Source: Hyphomicrobium sp. (GTDB lineage: Bacteria; Pseudomonadota; Alphaproteobacteria; Rhizobiales; Hyphomicrobiaceae). From it: a stretch of DNA of 64,000 bases. Below are positions 37,702 through 47,816 of the stretch, one piece after another. The stretch covers positions 1 to 64,000 of the forward strand of contig JAEUME010000016.1 of the NCBI GenBank assembly GCA_016793445.1, written 5' to 3'. The notes below the pieces were generated by a model, which had not been told where the DNA came from, made no database searches, and saw only the letters and a program-made list of their open reading frames with translations. A program made the position numbers and the translations under genes. Positions within the stretch are counted from its first letter, which is position 1; every line of letters starts with the position of its first letter.

Positions 37702-38634
37702 TCAACCCAAGAGGCGCTGCCAGGCGTGCTCGCCCAACAGGATCACAAACAGCAAGAACAGATAGAAGATCGAAAAGCCGAACAGTTGCTTGGCGGCGTA
37801 GTCGGCCTCACGCCCTTCGGTAGTGCGCCGGACCTTGTCGGCCAGATAAAGGAAGATGGCGCCGGAAACCACGGCCGCCACCAGATAGAGCGAACCGGCA
37901 AAGCCCATGAAGGCCGGCAACGTCGCCAGCGGCACAAGCAACCACGAATAGATCACGATCTGACGCCGGGTTTCGGCAGGACCGGCGACAACCGGAAGCA
38001 TGGGCACGCCGACGCGCTCGTAATCACGGCAACGGTAAAGCGCCAGAGCCCAGAAATGGGGAGGCGTCCACATGAAGATGATCAGGAACAATACGATGCT
38101 TTCCAGGCTCACACCGCCCGTCACCGCCGCCCAGCCGATCATCGGAGGGAAAGCACCAGCCGCGCCGCCGATCACGATGTTTTGCGGCGTCCTGCGCTTC
38201 AGCCACATCGTGTAAATGAAAACGTAATAGGCGATGGTTATCGCCAGCAACGCGCCTGCGACCCAGTTCACAAGTACGCCTAGCGTCAGCACCGAGAAGA
38301 CAGAAAGAATGGCGCCGAACTGCAGCGCTTCATCGGCCGAGACGCGGCCGCGCGGAATGGGGCGCGCCGCGGTGCGCTGCATCCGCGCGTCAATATCGGC
38401 GTCGTACCACATGTTCAATGCACCAGACGCACCAGCGCCAATGGCGATGGCAAGCAGCGCGATGACGCCCAGAACCGGGTGAATGGCGCCTGGAGCCGCG
38501 ACAATTCCGGTCAAAGCCGTAAGGATGACGAGCGACATCACGCGTGGCTTCATCAGCGCGAAGAAGTCCGCAATAGAGGGTTCTTCAGCCTCCGCGCGGA
38601 CGCCCACTTCCCCATCAAGTCCGATCTCGGCCAT
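37702..38634 (-). CDS. ctaB: Protoheme IX farnesyltransferase
   Basis: Makes heme O from protoheme and farnesyl diphosphate, the first step to heme A for the oxidase. At 310 residues it has about eight membrane helices. Prenyltransferase motifs are [19 protein letters not shown] (first Asp-rich motif, 19 residues) and the second loop [17 protein letters not shown]. Family marker [17 protein letters not shown] lies near the N-terminus. ctaA, for heme A, is not in the window. IspH upstream in this window supplies the isoprenoid pathway that makes farnesyl diphosphate. Confidence 0.97.
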   Translation of the reverse strand: MAEIGLDGEVGVRAEAEEPSIADFFALMKPRVMSLVILTALTGIVAAPGAIHPVLGVIALLAIAIGAGASGALNMWYDADIDARMQRTAARPIPRGRVSADEALQFGAILSVFSVLTLGVLVNWVAGALLAITIAYYVFIYTMWLKRRTPQNIVIGGAAGAFPPMIGWAAVTGGVSLESIVLFLIIFMWTPPHFWALALYRCRDYERVGVPMLPVVAGPAETRRQIVIYSWLLVPLATLPAFMGFAGSLYLVAAVVSGAIFLYLADKVRRTTEGREADYAAKQLFGFSIFYLFLLFVILLGEHAWQRLLG

Positions 38635-38729
38635 GGGCCTTGGTGCTCCTCGTGATCGGCCCGATACTTTGTCGGGCCGGCTTATTTTTTGCGACTGCCT
38701 CTTATGCCGAAGCCGCCGTAGCGAATTGC

Positions 38730-38762
38730 GAGGCGGGCGATGCTATACGCACCGCCCGCCTC
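38730..38762 (-). other. Strong hairpin just after ctaD
   Basis: GAGGCGGGCG (38730-38739) and its exact complement CGCCCGCCTC (38753-38762) form a 10-bp stem with a 13-base loop, 11 bp beyond the ctaD stop. No T-run follows on the minus strand, so it is more likely an mRNA-stabilising or attenuating hairpin than a full terminator. Confidence 0.55.
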
Positions 38763-38772
38763 TGCCAGGGTC

Positions 38773-40404
<1,632 letters not shown>

Positions 40405-40498
40405 TTACCCTTGGCTTGAAGATCTAGTTTTTGTTGTGCTGTGCGGGGCACGCCAGCCAGTGGCGCCGAGCCCACGCTTCTCCGAGTATCCGTAAAAT

Positions 40499-41479
40499 TT
40501 ACTGAGCCTGAGCCAGCGCCTGATTGGAGCGCAACGTCTCGGCAGCGGCTTTCAGGATCTCGGCGGCTTTCGCCTTGTCCTTGGCCTTGAGAGCCGCCAT
40601 CCAATTGTCATAGACCTCAGGCTTCACAACGCGCACGGCAATGGGCATCCCGGAGTGGTTCTTGCCGCACAGCACCGAGCATTGGCCATAGAAGATGCCT
40701 TCCTTGTCGGCTTGGAACCAGACGGCGGCGGTGCGGCCAGGGACGGCCTGCTGCTTCACGCCGAAGGAGGGAATCGTCCAGGAGTGGATGACGTCGTTGG
40801 ACGTGATGAGGAGGTGCACGACCTTGCCGAGCGGAATGGCGATTTCTTGATCGACCGTGAGTTGGCGAGGCTCGTTGCGCTCCTTCCAGACATCGGCAGC
40901 AGCGGCATAGACCGCTTCACGGCGCGCAATGCCTTCCAAGTTGCCGAACTTGTCGTTGAACTCCTTCTCGCCGATCTTGGCCTTCAGCACGTCCTCGTCA
41001 TGCAGCATGTTGGTGGACAGCGTGATGCCCTGATCGAGATACTCGTGATCCCAGAACCAGGCATTGCCGACCGCCTTGATCGTGATGTCGGGCTTGGGGA
41101 AGCGGTTCTGCTCGTAGAGCAGCTTGAAGGAGGGGATGGCAATCGCCACCAGAATAAGGATCGGGATGATCGTCCAGGCTACTTCGAGCGCGGTGTTATG
41201 GGTCGTGCGCGAGGGGGTGGGATTGGACTTCTCGTTGAAGCGGAACATGACGTAGAGCAAAAGTACGAGCACGAAAACCGCAATCGCGATGATGATCACA
41301 TTGACCGTATTGTGGAGGCTGCTCAGTTCGCTCATGAGGCTGGTGGCGGGGATTTGCAAGCCAAGCTCACCGCTCGTTGGCTGGCCGAGCCCCGCCGACG
41401 CGGGCGATGAAAGGCTCGAGAGAAAAGCAAGGCTGGCGATCGCCGAGCCGGTAACCGCGCCAAACAAGCGTCTCAACAT
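40499..41479 (-). CDS. ctaC: Cytochrome c oxidase subunit II
   Basis: A 326-residue subunit that receives electrons from cytochrome c at its CuA centre. A signal sequence (AIASLAFLSSLSSPASAG), two membrane helices (NVIIIAIAVFVLVLLLYVMF and TIIPILILVAIAIPSFKLL) and the periplasmic cupredoxin domain are present. The CuA motif is CSVLCGKNHSGM, with both Cys, the His and the Met, plus a distal His in DVIHSWTIPSFG. The position usually occupied by Glu (CSELCG) is Val here. ATG at 41479 follows GGGAG; the open frame further upstream is not coding. A 20-residue Ala/Lys-rich extension ends the protein. Confidence 0.96.
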   Translation of the reverse strand: MLRRLFGAVTGSAIASLAFLSSLSSPASAGLGQPTSGELGLQIPATSLMSELSSLHNTVNVIIIAIAVFVLVLLLYVMFRFNEKSNPTPSRTTHNTALEVAWTIIPILILVAIAIPSFKLLYEQNRFPKPDITIKAVGNAWFWDHEYLDQGITLSTNMLHDEDVLKAKIGEKEFNDKFGNLEGIARREAVYAAAADVWKERNEPRQLTVDQEIAIPLGKVVHLLITSNDVIHSWTIPSFGVKQQAVPGRTAAVWFQADKEGIFYGQCSVLCGKNHSGMPIAVRVVKPEVYDNWMAALKAKDKAKAAEILKAAAETLRSNQALAQAQ

Positions 41480-41875
41480 TGGTCTCGCTCCCGGTTCACC
41501 GTCTCGCGAGCCTCTGGGCGCCCCAAGCGGTGTGTCGTTGTTGTTATTGGGCCCGCCGCAACCAGGCAGGTCCGCTCCCCCAGACATTTCAGAAATCCAC
41601 CCCGTTGGGCTTGAGGGGTCCTGCCGCGGTGTCGCGCGCGCAAAACTTCCCTTATGCATGAGAGCACAACCGCTTTATTTGTCTCAAGTCAAGTTTTCTG
41701 CGGCATTTTTTCGCGACATGCTGCGACAAGTAGTGCGCGAATCATCGCGCAGGTTTAGCGCTGCTCCTGATGTACGACAGGACAGAATTCGGCCCAATTG
41801 ATTGCCGACTAACCCGCCCGTTGCCTGCGATTGCGGAGTGATTGCGCTTTGCATGACCCATTTCCAGGAGTGACC
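41480..41875. other. Divergent intergenic region, ctaC / IalB-family gene
   Basis: 396 bp without a credible gene. It should contain the promoter of the cta operon (minus) and of the IalB-family gene (plus). The only site I can point to is the FNR/FixK-like sequence at 41679-41692. Confidence 0.55.
41679..41692 (-). promoter_or_regulatory. FNR/FixK-like box upstream of ctaC
   Basis: On the minus strand the 14 bases read TTGACTTGAGACAA, one change from the TTGAC-N4-GTCAA form of the FNR/FixK consensus. It lies 200 bp before the ctaC start in the divergent gap. Redox or oxygen control of a terminal oxidase would make biological sense, but a single degenerate site is weak evidence. Confidence 0.3.
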
Positions 41876-42415
41876 GTGCCCGACATCATTGGCCTTCGCG
41901 CCTGGTTCCGTCGCGCTTTCCACATCGCATTTTTGGTCCTCGCTGCGACCCTCGCCGGCCCGGCCGCGCAGGCCGTCGATGCACCCGAAGGTACTGTCAA
42001 AGCCCAACACGGTGATTGGCAGGTTGTCTGCAAAGATCCGCCGCCTGGTGCCAAATCGGGTGTATGCGCTCTGGTGCAAAGCGTCACCGCAGAAGACCGC
42101 AACAACATTGGACTCACCGTCTATTTCCAGAAGTTTTCGAACGGCACCCGCGTGTTGCGCGTTTTTGCGCCTTTGGGGGTTCTGCTGCCGCCTGGACTTG
42201 GGCTCAAGATCGACGACAAAGACGTTGGCCACGCCCCGTTTTTGCGCTGCCACAACTTTGCCTGTTATGCGCAGGTGGTCGTCGAAGACTCGCTCATCGA
42301 GCAACTCAAGACCGGCAAGACGGCCATCTTCATCATCTTCCAAACGGAGGAGGCTGGAATTGGCATCCCCATTTCACTCAAGGGCTTTGCCGAAGCGCTC
42401 GGCGCACTTGAGTGA
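41876..42415 (+). CDS. Invasion-associated locus B (IalB) family protein
   Basis: A 179-residue periplasmic protein. The signal peptide (FHIAFLVLAATLAGPAAQA) precedes the IalB pattern: HGDWQVVCKDPPPGAKSGVC with two Cys, RVFAPLGVLLPPGLGLKID, then PFLRCHNFACYAQVVV with a second Cys pair. The name derives from Bartonella invasion studies, but the family is widespread in free-living Hyphomicrobiales and has no known activity. GTG at 41876 with CAGGAG upstream is preferred over upstream in-frame codons. The four Cys make it a plausible DsbA client. Confidence 0.88.
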   Translation: MPDIIGLRAWFRRAFHIAFLVLAATLAGPAAQAVDAPEGTVKAQHGDWQVVCKDPPPGAKSGVCALVQSVTAEDRNNIGLTVYFQKFSNGTRVLRVFAPLGVLLPPGLGLKIDDKDVGHAPFLRCHNFACYAQVVVEDSLIEQLKTGKTAIFIIFQTEEAGIGIPISLKGFAEALGALE

Positions 42416-42494
42416 TCGAGGGTCCCGAAGCCTCGCCATGCCAAACGTCTTTGCGTGGCGCCTGCTGATGGATCGTGCTGGCCGCGGGCAAAAG

Positions 42495-42524
42495 AAAAGC
42501 GCCGTGTGAGCCACGGCGCTTTTT
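42495..42524. terminator. Bidirectional terminator between convergent genes
   Basis: A 12-bp perfect stem (AAAAGCGCCGTG at 42495-42506, CACGGCGCTTTT at 42512-42523) with a 5-base loop, with A and T tracts on either side, between the IalB-family and phasin genes. Confidence 0.88.
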
Positions 42525-42552
42525 GCTTTGACAATACCAATGTATGCCGGTC

Positions 42553-42987
42553 TCAGGCGACCTTGCGTACGTAGGCGCCTTCGGCATCCTGTACCTGAAC
42601 CTCTACACCATCAATCAGCTGCAGCGTATCGCGCGACCGGCGCGACGGCATGTGCACAACTGCCGATGAGCCTGCCGTCGTGCGCGAAAGCGCAGTGGCG
42701 ATGTTGCGATTGGCTTCGGAATACGACTGGCTCAACTCGTCCCAATACTCGCGATAAGCCTGCGTCATGGCGGATGACGTTCCGGCCCGCGCAAGACTGT
42801 TTGCAAGCATCATATTGGCGCGCACCTGCCTGGCACCCAAATGAGACACTTCGAGCTGCCAGCGGCCGATCGCTTTCAACATTGGCTGCCAGTATGAGGA
42901 TACAATATCCGTACCCTGGAACATGACTTCATAGAAGTCGTGTGCCGGGGATGTCGGAGGACGCACATGCATTGTTTCGGAACTCAT
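42553..42987 (-). CDS. Phasin family protein
   Basis: A 144-residue, mostly alpha-helical protein resembling short phasins that coat polyhydroxyalkanoate granules in Hyphomicrobiales. The helical core carries HDFYEVMFQGTDIVSSYWQP and SHLGARQVRANMMLANSL; the second half has Ser/Gln-rich helices. The ribosome binding site is AGAGGG before ATG 42987. No polyhydroxyalkanoate synthase or depolymerase is nearby, so function rests on family likeness. It is terminated by the bidirectional hairpin at 42495. Confidence 0.75.
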   Translation of the reverse strand: MSSETMHVRPPTSPAHDFYEVMFQGTDIVSSYWQPMLKAIGRWQLEVSHLGARQVRANMMLANSLARAGTSSAMTQAYREYWDELSQSYSEANRNIATALSRTTAGSSAVVHMPSRRSRDTLQLIDGVEVQVQDAEGAYVRKVA

Positions 42988-43393
42988 TTGGACTACCCTC
43001 TTAGCGAAGTTTCGCTCCCTAGAGCGTGTTTATTAAAACTTTATGAATGGACTTCTCGTTCCGGATTCTTTTGCCTTGCCCGATCGCAGGCGACCCAACC
43101 ATCGAGCAATTTTTCCCGCCCTTTTTTCGGTAAATAATAGCACTTACCGCCCGTTGAATCTCATCACAGATAATTGTGACAAATGAATGCCGCGCCTCAC
43201 ATGCGCAGGATCAATCTGGCTGTTTGTTACTGACTATTTGTTAGCAACTTACGGTTGAGGCGTAAAGCCTTCAGCGACCTGAAACTTTTCAGACAGTTCG
43301 TGTGCGGATATGCTATGTATATCTATATGCAGGCAGCGGCGTGACGGCGGCGGCGTTCTGCAGACCTAGTGGGCATGTTTTCAGTCTGAGTTC
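42988..43393. other. AT-rich intergenic region, phasin / BcsS-like gene
   Basis: About 400 bp, clearly more AT-rich than the flanking genes, with no credible gene. It should hold two divergent promoters. A short hairpin (AGCGAA/TTCGCT, about 43003-43016) lies close to the phasin start, and an A/T-rich TATGCTATGTATATCTATAT stretch at 43308-43327 precedes the BcsS-like gene. I cannot assign either. Confidence 0.5.
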
Positions 43394-44230
43394 GTGATGT
43401 GTAGGCAACCGGACCTAGTCTGGTCCAGCGTTGCTGCGATCGTTCGGCGTACACGGACGAGCGCGGTTGCTTTGGCTTGCGCCTCAGGACTGCTCACATC
43501 TCCCATAAGCGCCGAGGCCCAGGCCGGCGAACCTGCGCAGCCCCAATATGGCTGGCGCGAGGTTTGGTCGGGCGGCGATGCCATGCGCGACGTCTGGCTC
43601 CTCTATAGCGGTGTGACGCTGGCGCCTTGGAGCGAACATGTCTACGACCCGGGCTGGCGTATCCGCTCGCAAGCAGGGTACGGGCGGTACAATTACGTTC
43701 TTCAGTCCGGCGGCGCAGCTGTCGCCTACAATGGCGAAGTCACCTATGCGGATGCCCTCATCGGCTACCACTGGCGCAATGGAAACCTGACCGCAAAGGC
43801 CTTCGGCGGGCTTTCGGTCATCGAACACAAGGCCCTCGCGCAAGCCTCCAGCGGTCGTGTGGTGGGGCTGGAATGGGGGCCGAAGGCGATGCTCGAGCTT
43901 TGGCTCAATGTCGGCGCCGCGCAATACACATCCCTCAATCTATCGTTCACAACCGCGCACGGTACGGCCGCTGCGCGCTGGAGATGGGGCGCAAAGCTTG
44001 CCGACGCCTTGTCGATCGGCCCTGAGCTGCGCTTCGATACGAACGCCTTGCGCTATCAGAGCTACGACGAAATTTTCGACTCCTACCTGGGACGCGCCGG
44101 ATTGTTCCTGACGTACAAATGGACAGGCGTTGAGGTCTCCGTAGCGGGCGGCGTCTCCGCAAACGTCAGCGGTATTGAAACCGACGCCATAAGCCCGTAC
44201 GCAACCGTCAATGTGCTTTTCCAGTTCTGA
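43394..44230 (+). CDS. BcsS-like outer-membrane beta-barrel protein
   Basis: A 278-residue secreted protein with a signal peptide (SAVALACASGLLTSPISAEAQ). The mature part consists of alternating short amphipathic strands ending in an aromatic residue (ATVNVLFQF), the pattern of an outer-membrane barrel. The segment EVWSGGDAMRDVWLLYSGVT is similar to proteins annotated as cellulose biosynthesis protein BcsS in Hyphomicrobiales. No cellulose synthase genes are in the window, so a cellulose role is not supported by context. The start is GTG 43394 or ATG 43397. Confidence 0.65.
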   Translation: MMCRQPDLVWSSVAAIVRRTRTSAVALACASGLLTSPISAEAQAGEPAQPQYGWREVWSGGDAMRDVWLLYSGVTLAPWSEHVYDPGWRIRSQAGYGRYNYVLQSGGAAVAYNGEVTYADALIGYHWRNGNLTAKAFGGLSVIEHKALAQASSGRVVGLEWGPKAMLELWLNVGAAQYTSLNLSFTTAHGTAAARWRWGAKLADALSIGPELRFDTNALRYQSYDEIFDSYLGRAGLFLTYKWTGVEVSVAGGVSANVSGIETDAISPYATVNVLFQF

Positions 44231-44310
44231 TTGACGGCGTGGCCTTGTGTTTTGCGCACGCCTCCCGCAACGATTCACCGTTTCGGACCTCCAAATGAGG
44301 GTGCACGGCC

Positions 44311-44616
44311 ATGCGCAACCAATCTCCCCTGCTTGCCGCTTGTTTCATGACGTGCGCAGCACTCGGATTTCACAGCACCGCGGCTTTGGCCAAGACGTGC
44401 GCAAGCATGTCGATCGAAGCCCGGGGCGAGCCTTCTCGATATCTCTGGCTGGCGAAGACGAAGACGCGCGCCAACTGGCGCCACAAAGTGCGGTCCATGC
44501 CGGGGCTCGGCGCGAACTATGCCAATTGGGCGCGCGCGGAGAATACCGAGGAGACATGCTTCAGCGGGCCCGCAGGGCATTTATGCGTCTTCACGGGCAC
44601 GCCCTGTCTGCCTTAG
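44311..44616 (+). CDS. Small secreted Cys-containing hypothetical protein
   Basis: A 101-residue protein with a signal peptide (PLLAACFMTCAALGFHSTAALA) and a small mature domain with four Cys (TCASM, ETCFSG, HLCVF, TPCLP), likely disulfide-bonded. The pattern W-x-V, GxxYxxW, and a C-terminal GTPCLP looks like a recurring small secreted family in Hyphomicrobiales; no function is known to me. ATG 44311 has GAGGG upstream. It lies 80 bp after the BcsS-like gene on the same strand. Confidence 0.65.
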   Translation: MRNQSPLLAACFMTCAALGFHSTAALAKTCASMSIEARGEPSRYLWLAKTKTRANWRHKVRSMPGLGANYANWARAENTEETCFSGPAGHLCVFTGTPCLP

Positions 44617-44781
44617 CGAACAGTCTCCCACGGGCAGCATCCAAGAAATATCCGTATTTTCATGGCATTCAATCTCTTGCCCGCCATCGCATAAATTTTT
44701 TGCTTGCCGGCCCAAGGATTACCGCAGCTCCCGCGTCTCATATGCAGTTACGGGCGGGGAGCGGTGCAACAGGCAGGCCGC

Positions 44782-45333
44782 GTGAGCACAGAGAGCGACG
44801 AGATCCTAGCGATGCGTGCCGGGCAAGGTTGCCGGGCGTCCTTTGCAACGCTGCTGGAACGGCATTACGACCGGATCTATCGCACGGCCTGGAGATTCAC
44901 CGGCGCACGCGAACGGGCCGAAGACATCGCCCAGGACGTCTGCGTCAAGCTCGCAGGTGTCATCGGGACTTTCCGGGGTGACGCGAAGTTTACGACTTGG
45001 CTGCATCGCGTCGCCTACACCACCGCTCTCGACGCTGTGCGCGCCGGCCAAAGGATTTCGTCGGTCGCTCCCTCTGACGTCATAGAGCTTGCCGACCACG
45101 CCCAGCAGCAAACCGAGGATCAGCACGTAAAGGACGGAGATGCGCATGAAGAGTTATGGCACGCCGTGCGCACGCTGCCACCCCAGCAGCGCGACGCGGT
45201 GCTGTACGTCTACGGGGAGGAGTTGAGCCACGCGCAAGCCGCCGCCGTCATGGGCTGCTCGGAAAAGACCGTGTCGTGGCACATCCACGAAGCAAAAAAA
45301 CGATTGAAGATCCTGCTCAAGGCTGTGAGCTGA
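44782..45333 (+). CDS. ECF-type RNA polymerase sigma factor
   Basis: A 183-residue extracytoplasmic-function sigma factor. Region 2 is in YDRIYRTAWRFTGARERAEDIAQDVCVK (positions about 25-52, shown in part) with TFRGDAKFTTWLHRVAYTTALD following (part). Region 4 is RTLPPQQRDAVLYVYGEEL, then SHAQAAAVMGCSEKTVSWHIHEAKKRL (helix-turn-helix, part). GTG at 44782 is chosen because it begins the conserved part; the frame is open to 44704. The next gene starts 3 bp later and encodes a membrane protein that may regulate this sigma factor. Confidence 0.93.
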   Translation: MSTESDEILAMRAGQGCRASFATLLERHYDRIYRTAWRFTGARERAEDIAQDVCVKLAGVIGTFRGDAKFTTWLHRVAYTTALDAVRAGQRISSVAPSDVIELADHAQQQTEDQHVKDGDAHEELWHAVRTLPPQQRDAVLYVYGEELSHAQAAAVMGCSEKTVSWHIHEAKKRLKILLKAVS

Positions 45334-45336
45334 CAG

Positions 45337-47619
45337 ATGACCGAATATGAGCTGGAAAACCTGAATGCACTGCCTGTTCCGTCGCCTGGCGCGAACGCGA
45401 AACGTGCCGCGTTTGATGCGGCGATGGTTGCATTTGACAAAGCCAATTCGTCGCTTCCGGCCGGCTCCGCGCCAGCAGAGTCGGAAGCGACAATCAAAGA
45501 GGCCAAAGAAAACATCCCCACGCTGCGTCAGACGGAAACAACTCGAACAAAGAGGAGTTTCCGCATGCATCTGTCTTCGCGCCAATCAATGGGGCTTGCT
45601 GCATCGCTCGCCGCGCTCGTCATCGCAGCGCCGCTCGCCTTCCATCAAATTGAGACCCACGCGCCCGGCCTCCTCGAAACCGTTAAGGGCGGATACGCAC
45701 CGCCCATGTCTGAGGCGCGCCGCGACCAGGACTTCGAAGTCGCGCAAAAGGACCCAGCGAAGGCTCCAGCACAGCCGTCACTACAATCGGCCGAGCAATC
45801 GGCCACTCCAGGCAGGATCGAGCCCCAGAAGCAGACAGCGGCACCGGTCGCAGCCGCGCCTTCATCGGCTCAATCCTCGGGCGAACGTTCCAGCAGTACG
45901 GCGCTTGGTACGGAGTTCTCGGGCGCGCTCTTTCCCAAGGAAGGCGTGACTTTCGATGGTGGCAACTTGCAGATTGCCGGTAAGAACAAAGAAGAGCGCA
46001 AGGACGCGGAGGAAGCCATTGCCGCCGCGCCGCCGCCCCCGCCCGCTCCGGGCCTTACGGATGAGCTTGCCAAGCCTGCGGCTCCTGCCGCCGCGTATCG
46101 TATGCGTGCTGCCGAAACAAAGAAGCTCGACGGTCTCGCCTGGATGGGCGGCGATCGCGACGAGCGCATCGCGCCGCAGTTCGAGCAGGAAAACCGCGAC
46201 AAGTTCGAAGCCAAGGAGATCAACCCCGTCAAGCAGGTTGTGAGCGAACCCGTCTCGACCTTCTCAATCGATGTCGATACCGCCTCTTATTCCTTTGTGC
46301 GCCGGGCTCTCAACGCGGGCCACCTGCCGCCCAAGGATGGCGTGCGCGTGGAAGAGATGATCAACTACTTCCCCTATGCCTATCCTGCGCCCGACACCGC
46401 CGAGACTCCGTTCAAGCCGGCTGTAACCGTCGTTCCCTCGCCGTGGAACACGAACAACAAGCTCGTGCACGTGGCGATCAAGGGTTACGACCTGAAGACC
46501 GCCGAGCGTCCGCGGGCCAACCTCGTGTTCCTCATGGACGTATCGGGCTCCATGCAGGGCGAAGACCGTCTGCCCCTGGTCAAGAACGCTTTCCGCCTGC
46601 TGCTCGATCAATTGCAGCCTGACGACACCGTGGGCATCGTGACCTACGCTGGGAGTTCCGGCATCGCGCTTGAACCGACGAAGGCTTCCGACAAGGCCAA
46701 GATCCTGAGCGCCATCGACGCTCTGGGCGCGGGCGGCTCGACGGCGGGCGCTGCGGGAATTGCCGATGCCTACCGCCTGGCCGAAGCCAACTACGACAAA
46801 TCGGCCGTCAACCGCATCATCCTGGCGACGGACGGCGACTTCAACGTCGGCATCACGGACCAGGATGAGTTGAAAGGCTTCATCGAAAGGAAGCGCCAGT
46901 CCGGCATCTTCCTGTCCATCCTCGGCGTCGGACAAGGCAATCACAACGACGCGCTGATGCAGGCGCTTGCCCAGAACGGCAATGGCACGGCAGCCTACGT
47001 CGATACGCTCAATGAGGCGCGCAAGGTGCTGGTGGATGAAGCATCCTCCACGCTCTTCACCATCGCCAAGGACGTCAAGGTCCAGGTCGAATGGAACCCG
47101 CAGCGCGTTTCGGAATACAGGCTCGTCGGCTACGAGACGCGGAATTTGCGGCGCGAAGACTTCAACAACGATCGCGTGGATGCGGGCGACATCGGCTCGG
47201 GCCACACCGTCACGGCGATTTACGAGATCACGCCGGTGGGCGCGCCCAAGCTTGTTGACGATTTGCGCTACGCGGCGAAACCTGCCGCACAGCAACCGGC
47301 GGCTCCGGAAACGAACGCCGCATCGAACGAGTTGGGCTTCCTCAAGCTGCGCTACAAGCGCCCGCGTGAGGACGTTTCTCAGCTTATCTCGCTGCCGATC
47401 GCGGATGCGGGCACGGGCATCGAGAACGCGCCCGCCGATGTGCGCTTCTCGACCGCCGTCGCGGCCTTTGGCCAGATCGTCAAAGGCGAACCCTACACAC
47501 AGGGCTACTCGTTCGATGACGTACTGAAACTTGCCCAAGGTGCGCGCGGCGATGATCCCTTCGGCTATCGCGCGGAGTTCCTGAATCTCGTGCGTCTTGC
47601 CAAGAGCGCACGGCCATAA
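45337..47619 (+). CDS. Membrane-anchored VWA protein (YfbK-like), possible anti-sigma role
   Basis: A 760-residue protein. The first 80 residues are polar and cytoplasmic, followed by one membrane helix (about 85-102, MGLAASLAALVIAAPLAF) and a Pro/Ala/Gln-rich periplasmic linker to about 260. The N-terminal VWA-associated region is at about 270-370 (VSTFSIDVDTASYSFVRRAL). The VWA domain begins at about 392 with the metal site DVSGSM (398-403), and a C-terminal YfbK/DUF3520-type region follows (RYKRPREDVSQ). Its position 3 bp after an ECF sigma gene suggests the cytoplasmic N-terminus acts as an anti-sigma factor, although no zinc or ASD-type motif is visible. Confidence 0.88.
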   Translation: MTEYELENLNALPVPSPGANAKRAAFDAAMVAFDKANSSLPAGSAPAESEATIKEAKENIPTLRQTETTRTKRSFRMHLSSRQSMGLAASLAALVIAAPLAFHQIETHAPGLLETVKGGYAPPMSEARRDQDFEVAQKDPAKAPAQPSLQSAEQSATPGRIEPQKQTAAPVAAAPSSAQSSGERSSSTALGTEFSGALFPKEGVTFDGGNLQIAGKNKEERKDAEEAIAAAPPPPPAPGLTDELAKPAAPAAAYRMRAAETKKLDGLAWMGGDRDERIAPQFEQENRDKFEAKEINPVKQVVSEPVSTFSIDVDTASYSFVRRALNAGHLPPKDGVRVEEMINYFPYAYPAPDTAETPFKPAVTVVPSPWNTNNKLVHVAIKGYDLKTAERPRANLVFLMDVSGSMQGEDRLPLVKNAFRLLLDQLQPDDTVGIVTYAGSSGIALEPTKASDKAKILSAIDALGAGGSTAGAAGIADAYRLAEANYDKSAVNRIILATDGDFNVGITDQDELKGFIERKRQSGIFLSILGVGQGNHNDALMQALAQNGNGTAAYVDTLNEARKVLVDEASSTLFTIAKDVKVQVEWNPQRVSEYRLVGYETRNLRREDFNNDRVDAGDIGSGHTVTAIYEITPVGAPKLVDDLRYAAKPAAQQPAAPETNAASNELGFLKLRYKRPREDVSQLISLPIADAGTGIENAPADVRFSTAVAAFGQIVKGEPYTQGYSFDDVLKLAQGARGDDPFGYRAEFLNLVRLAKSARP

Positions 47620-47816
47620 CCGGCCGCGCCCCGGCGTGCGCTCTTGTCATTGAGCCGCGCCGGTGCTGGCGCCCTGCACCTCCCTCTCTCGACTGGGCCG
47701 GCGCAGCCTGAACATTTCATTCCCGTCCGAAAAGGCACGATCCGTCTTTGCGTGCAGACAAAGACGTGAGACAAGGCGCAGCCGTTTCGCCACCTCTCGC
47801 CAGCCGATCGACACGC

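Noticed and set aside
38658..38678. Hairpin GGCCCGA/TCGGGCC near the ctaB start as a terminator
   Set aside because: The A/T run after it is on the plus strand, where no gene ends; on the minus strand it lies in the ctaB leader, so at most a weak translational effect.
46264..47538. 424-codon open frame antisense to the VWA gene
   Set aside because: Shadow frame over a clear VWA domain.
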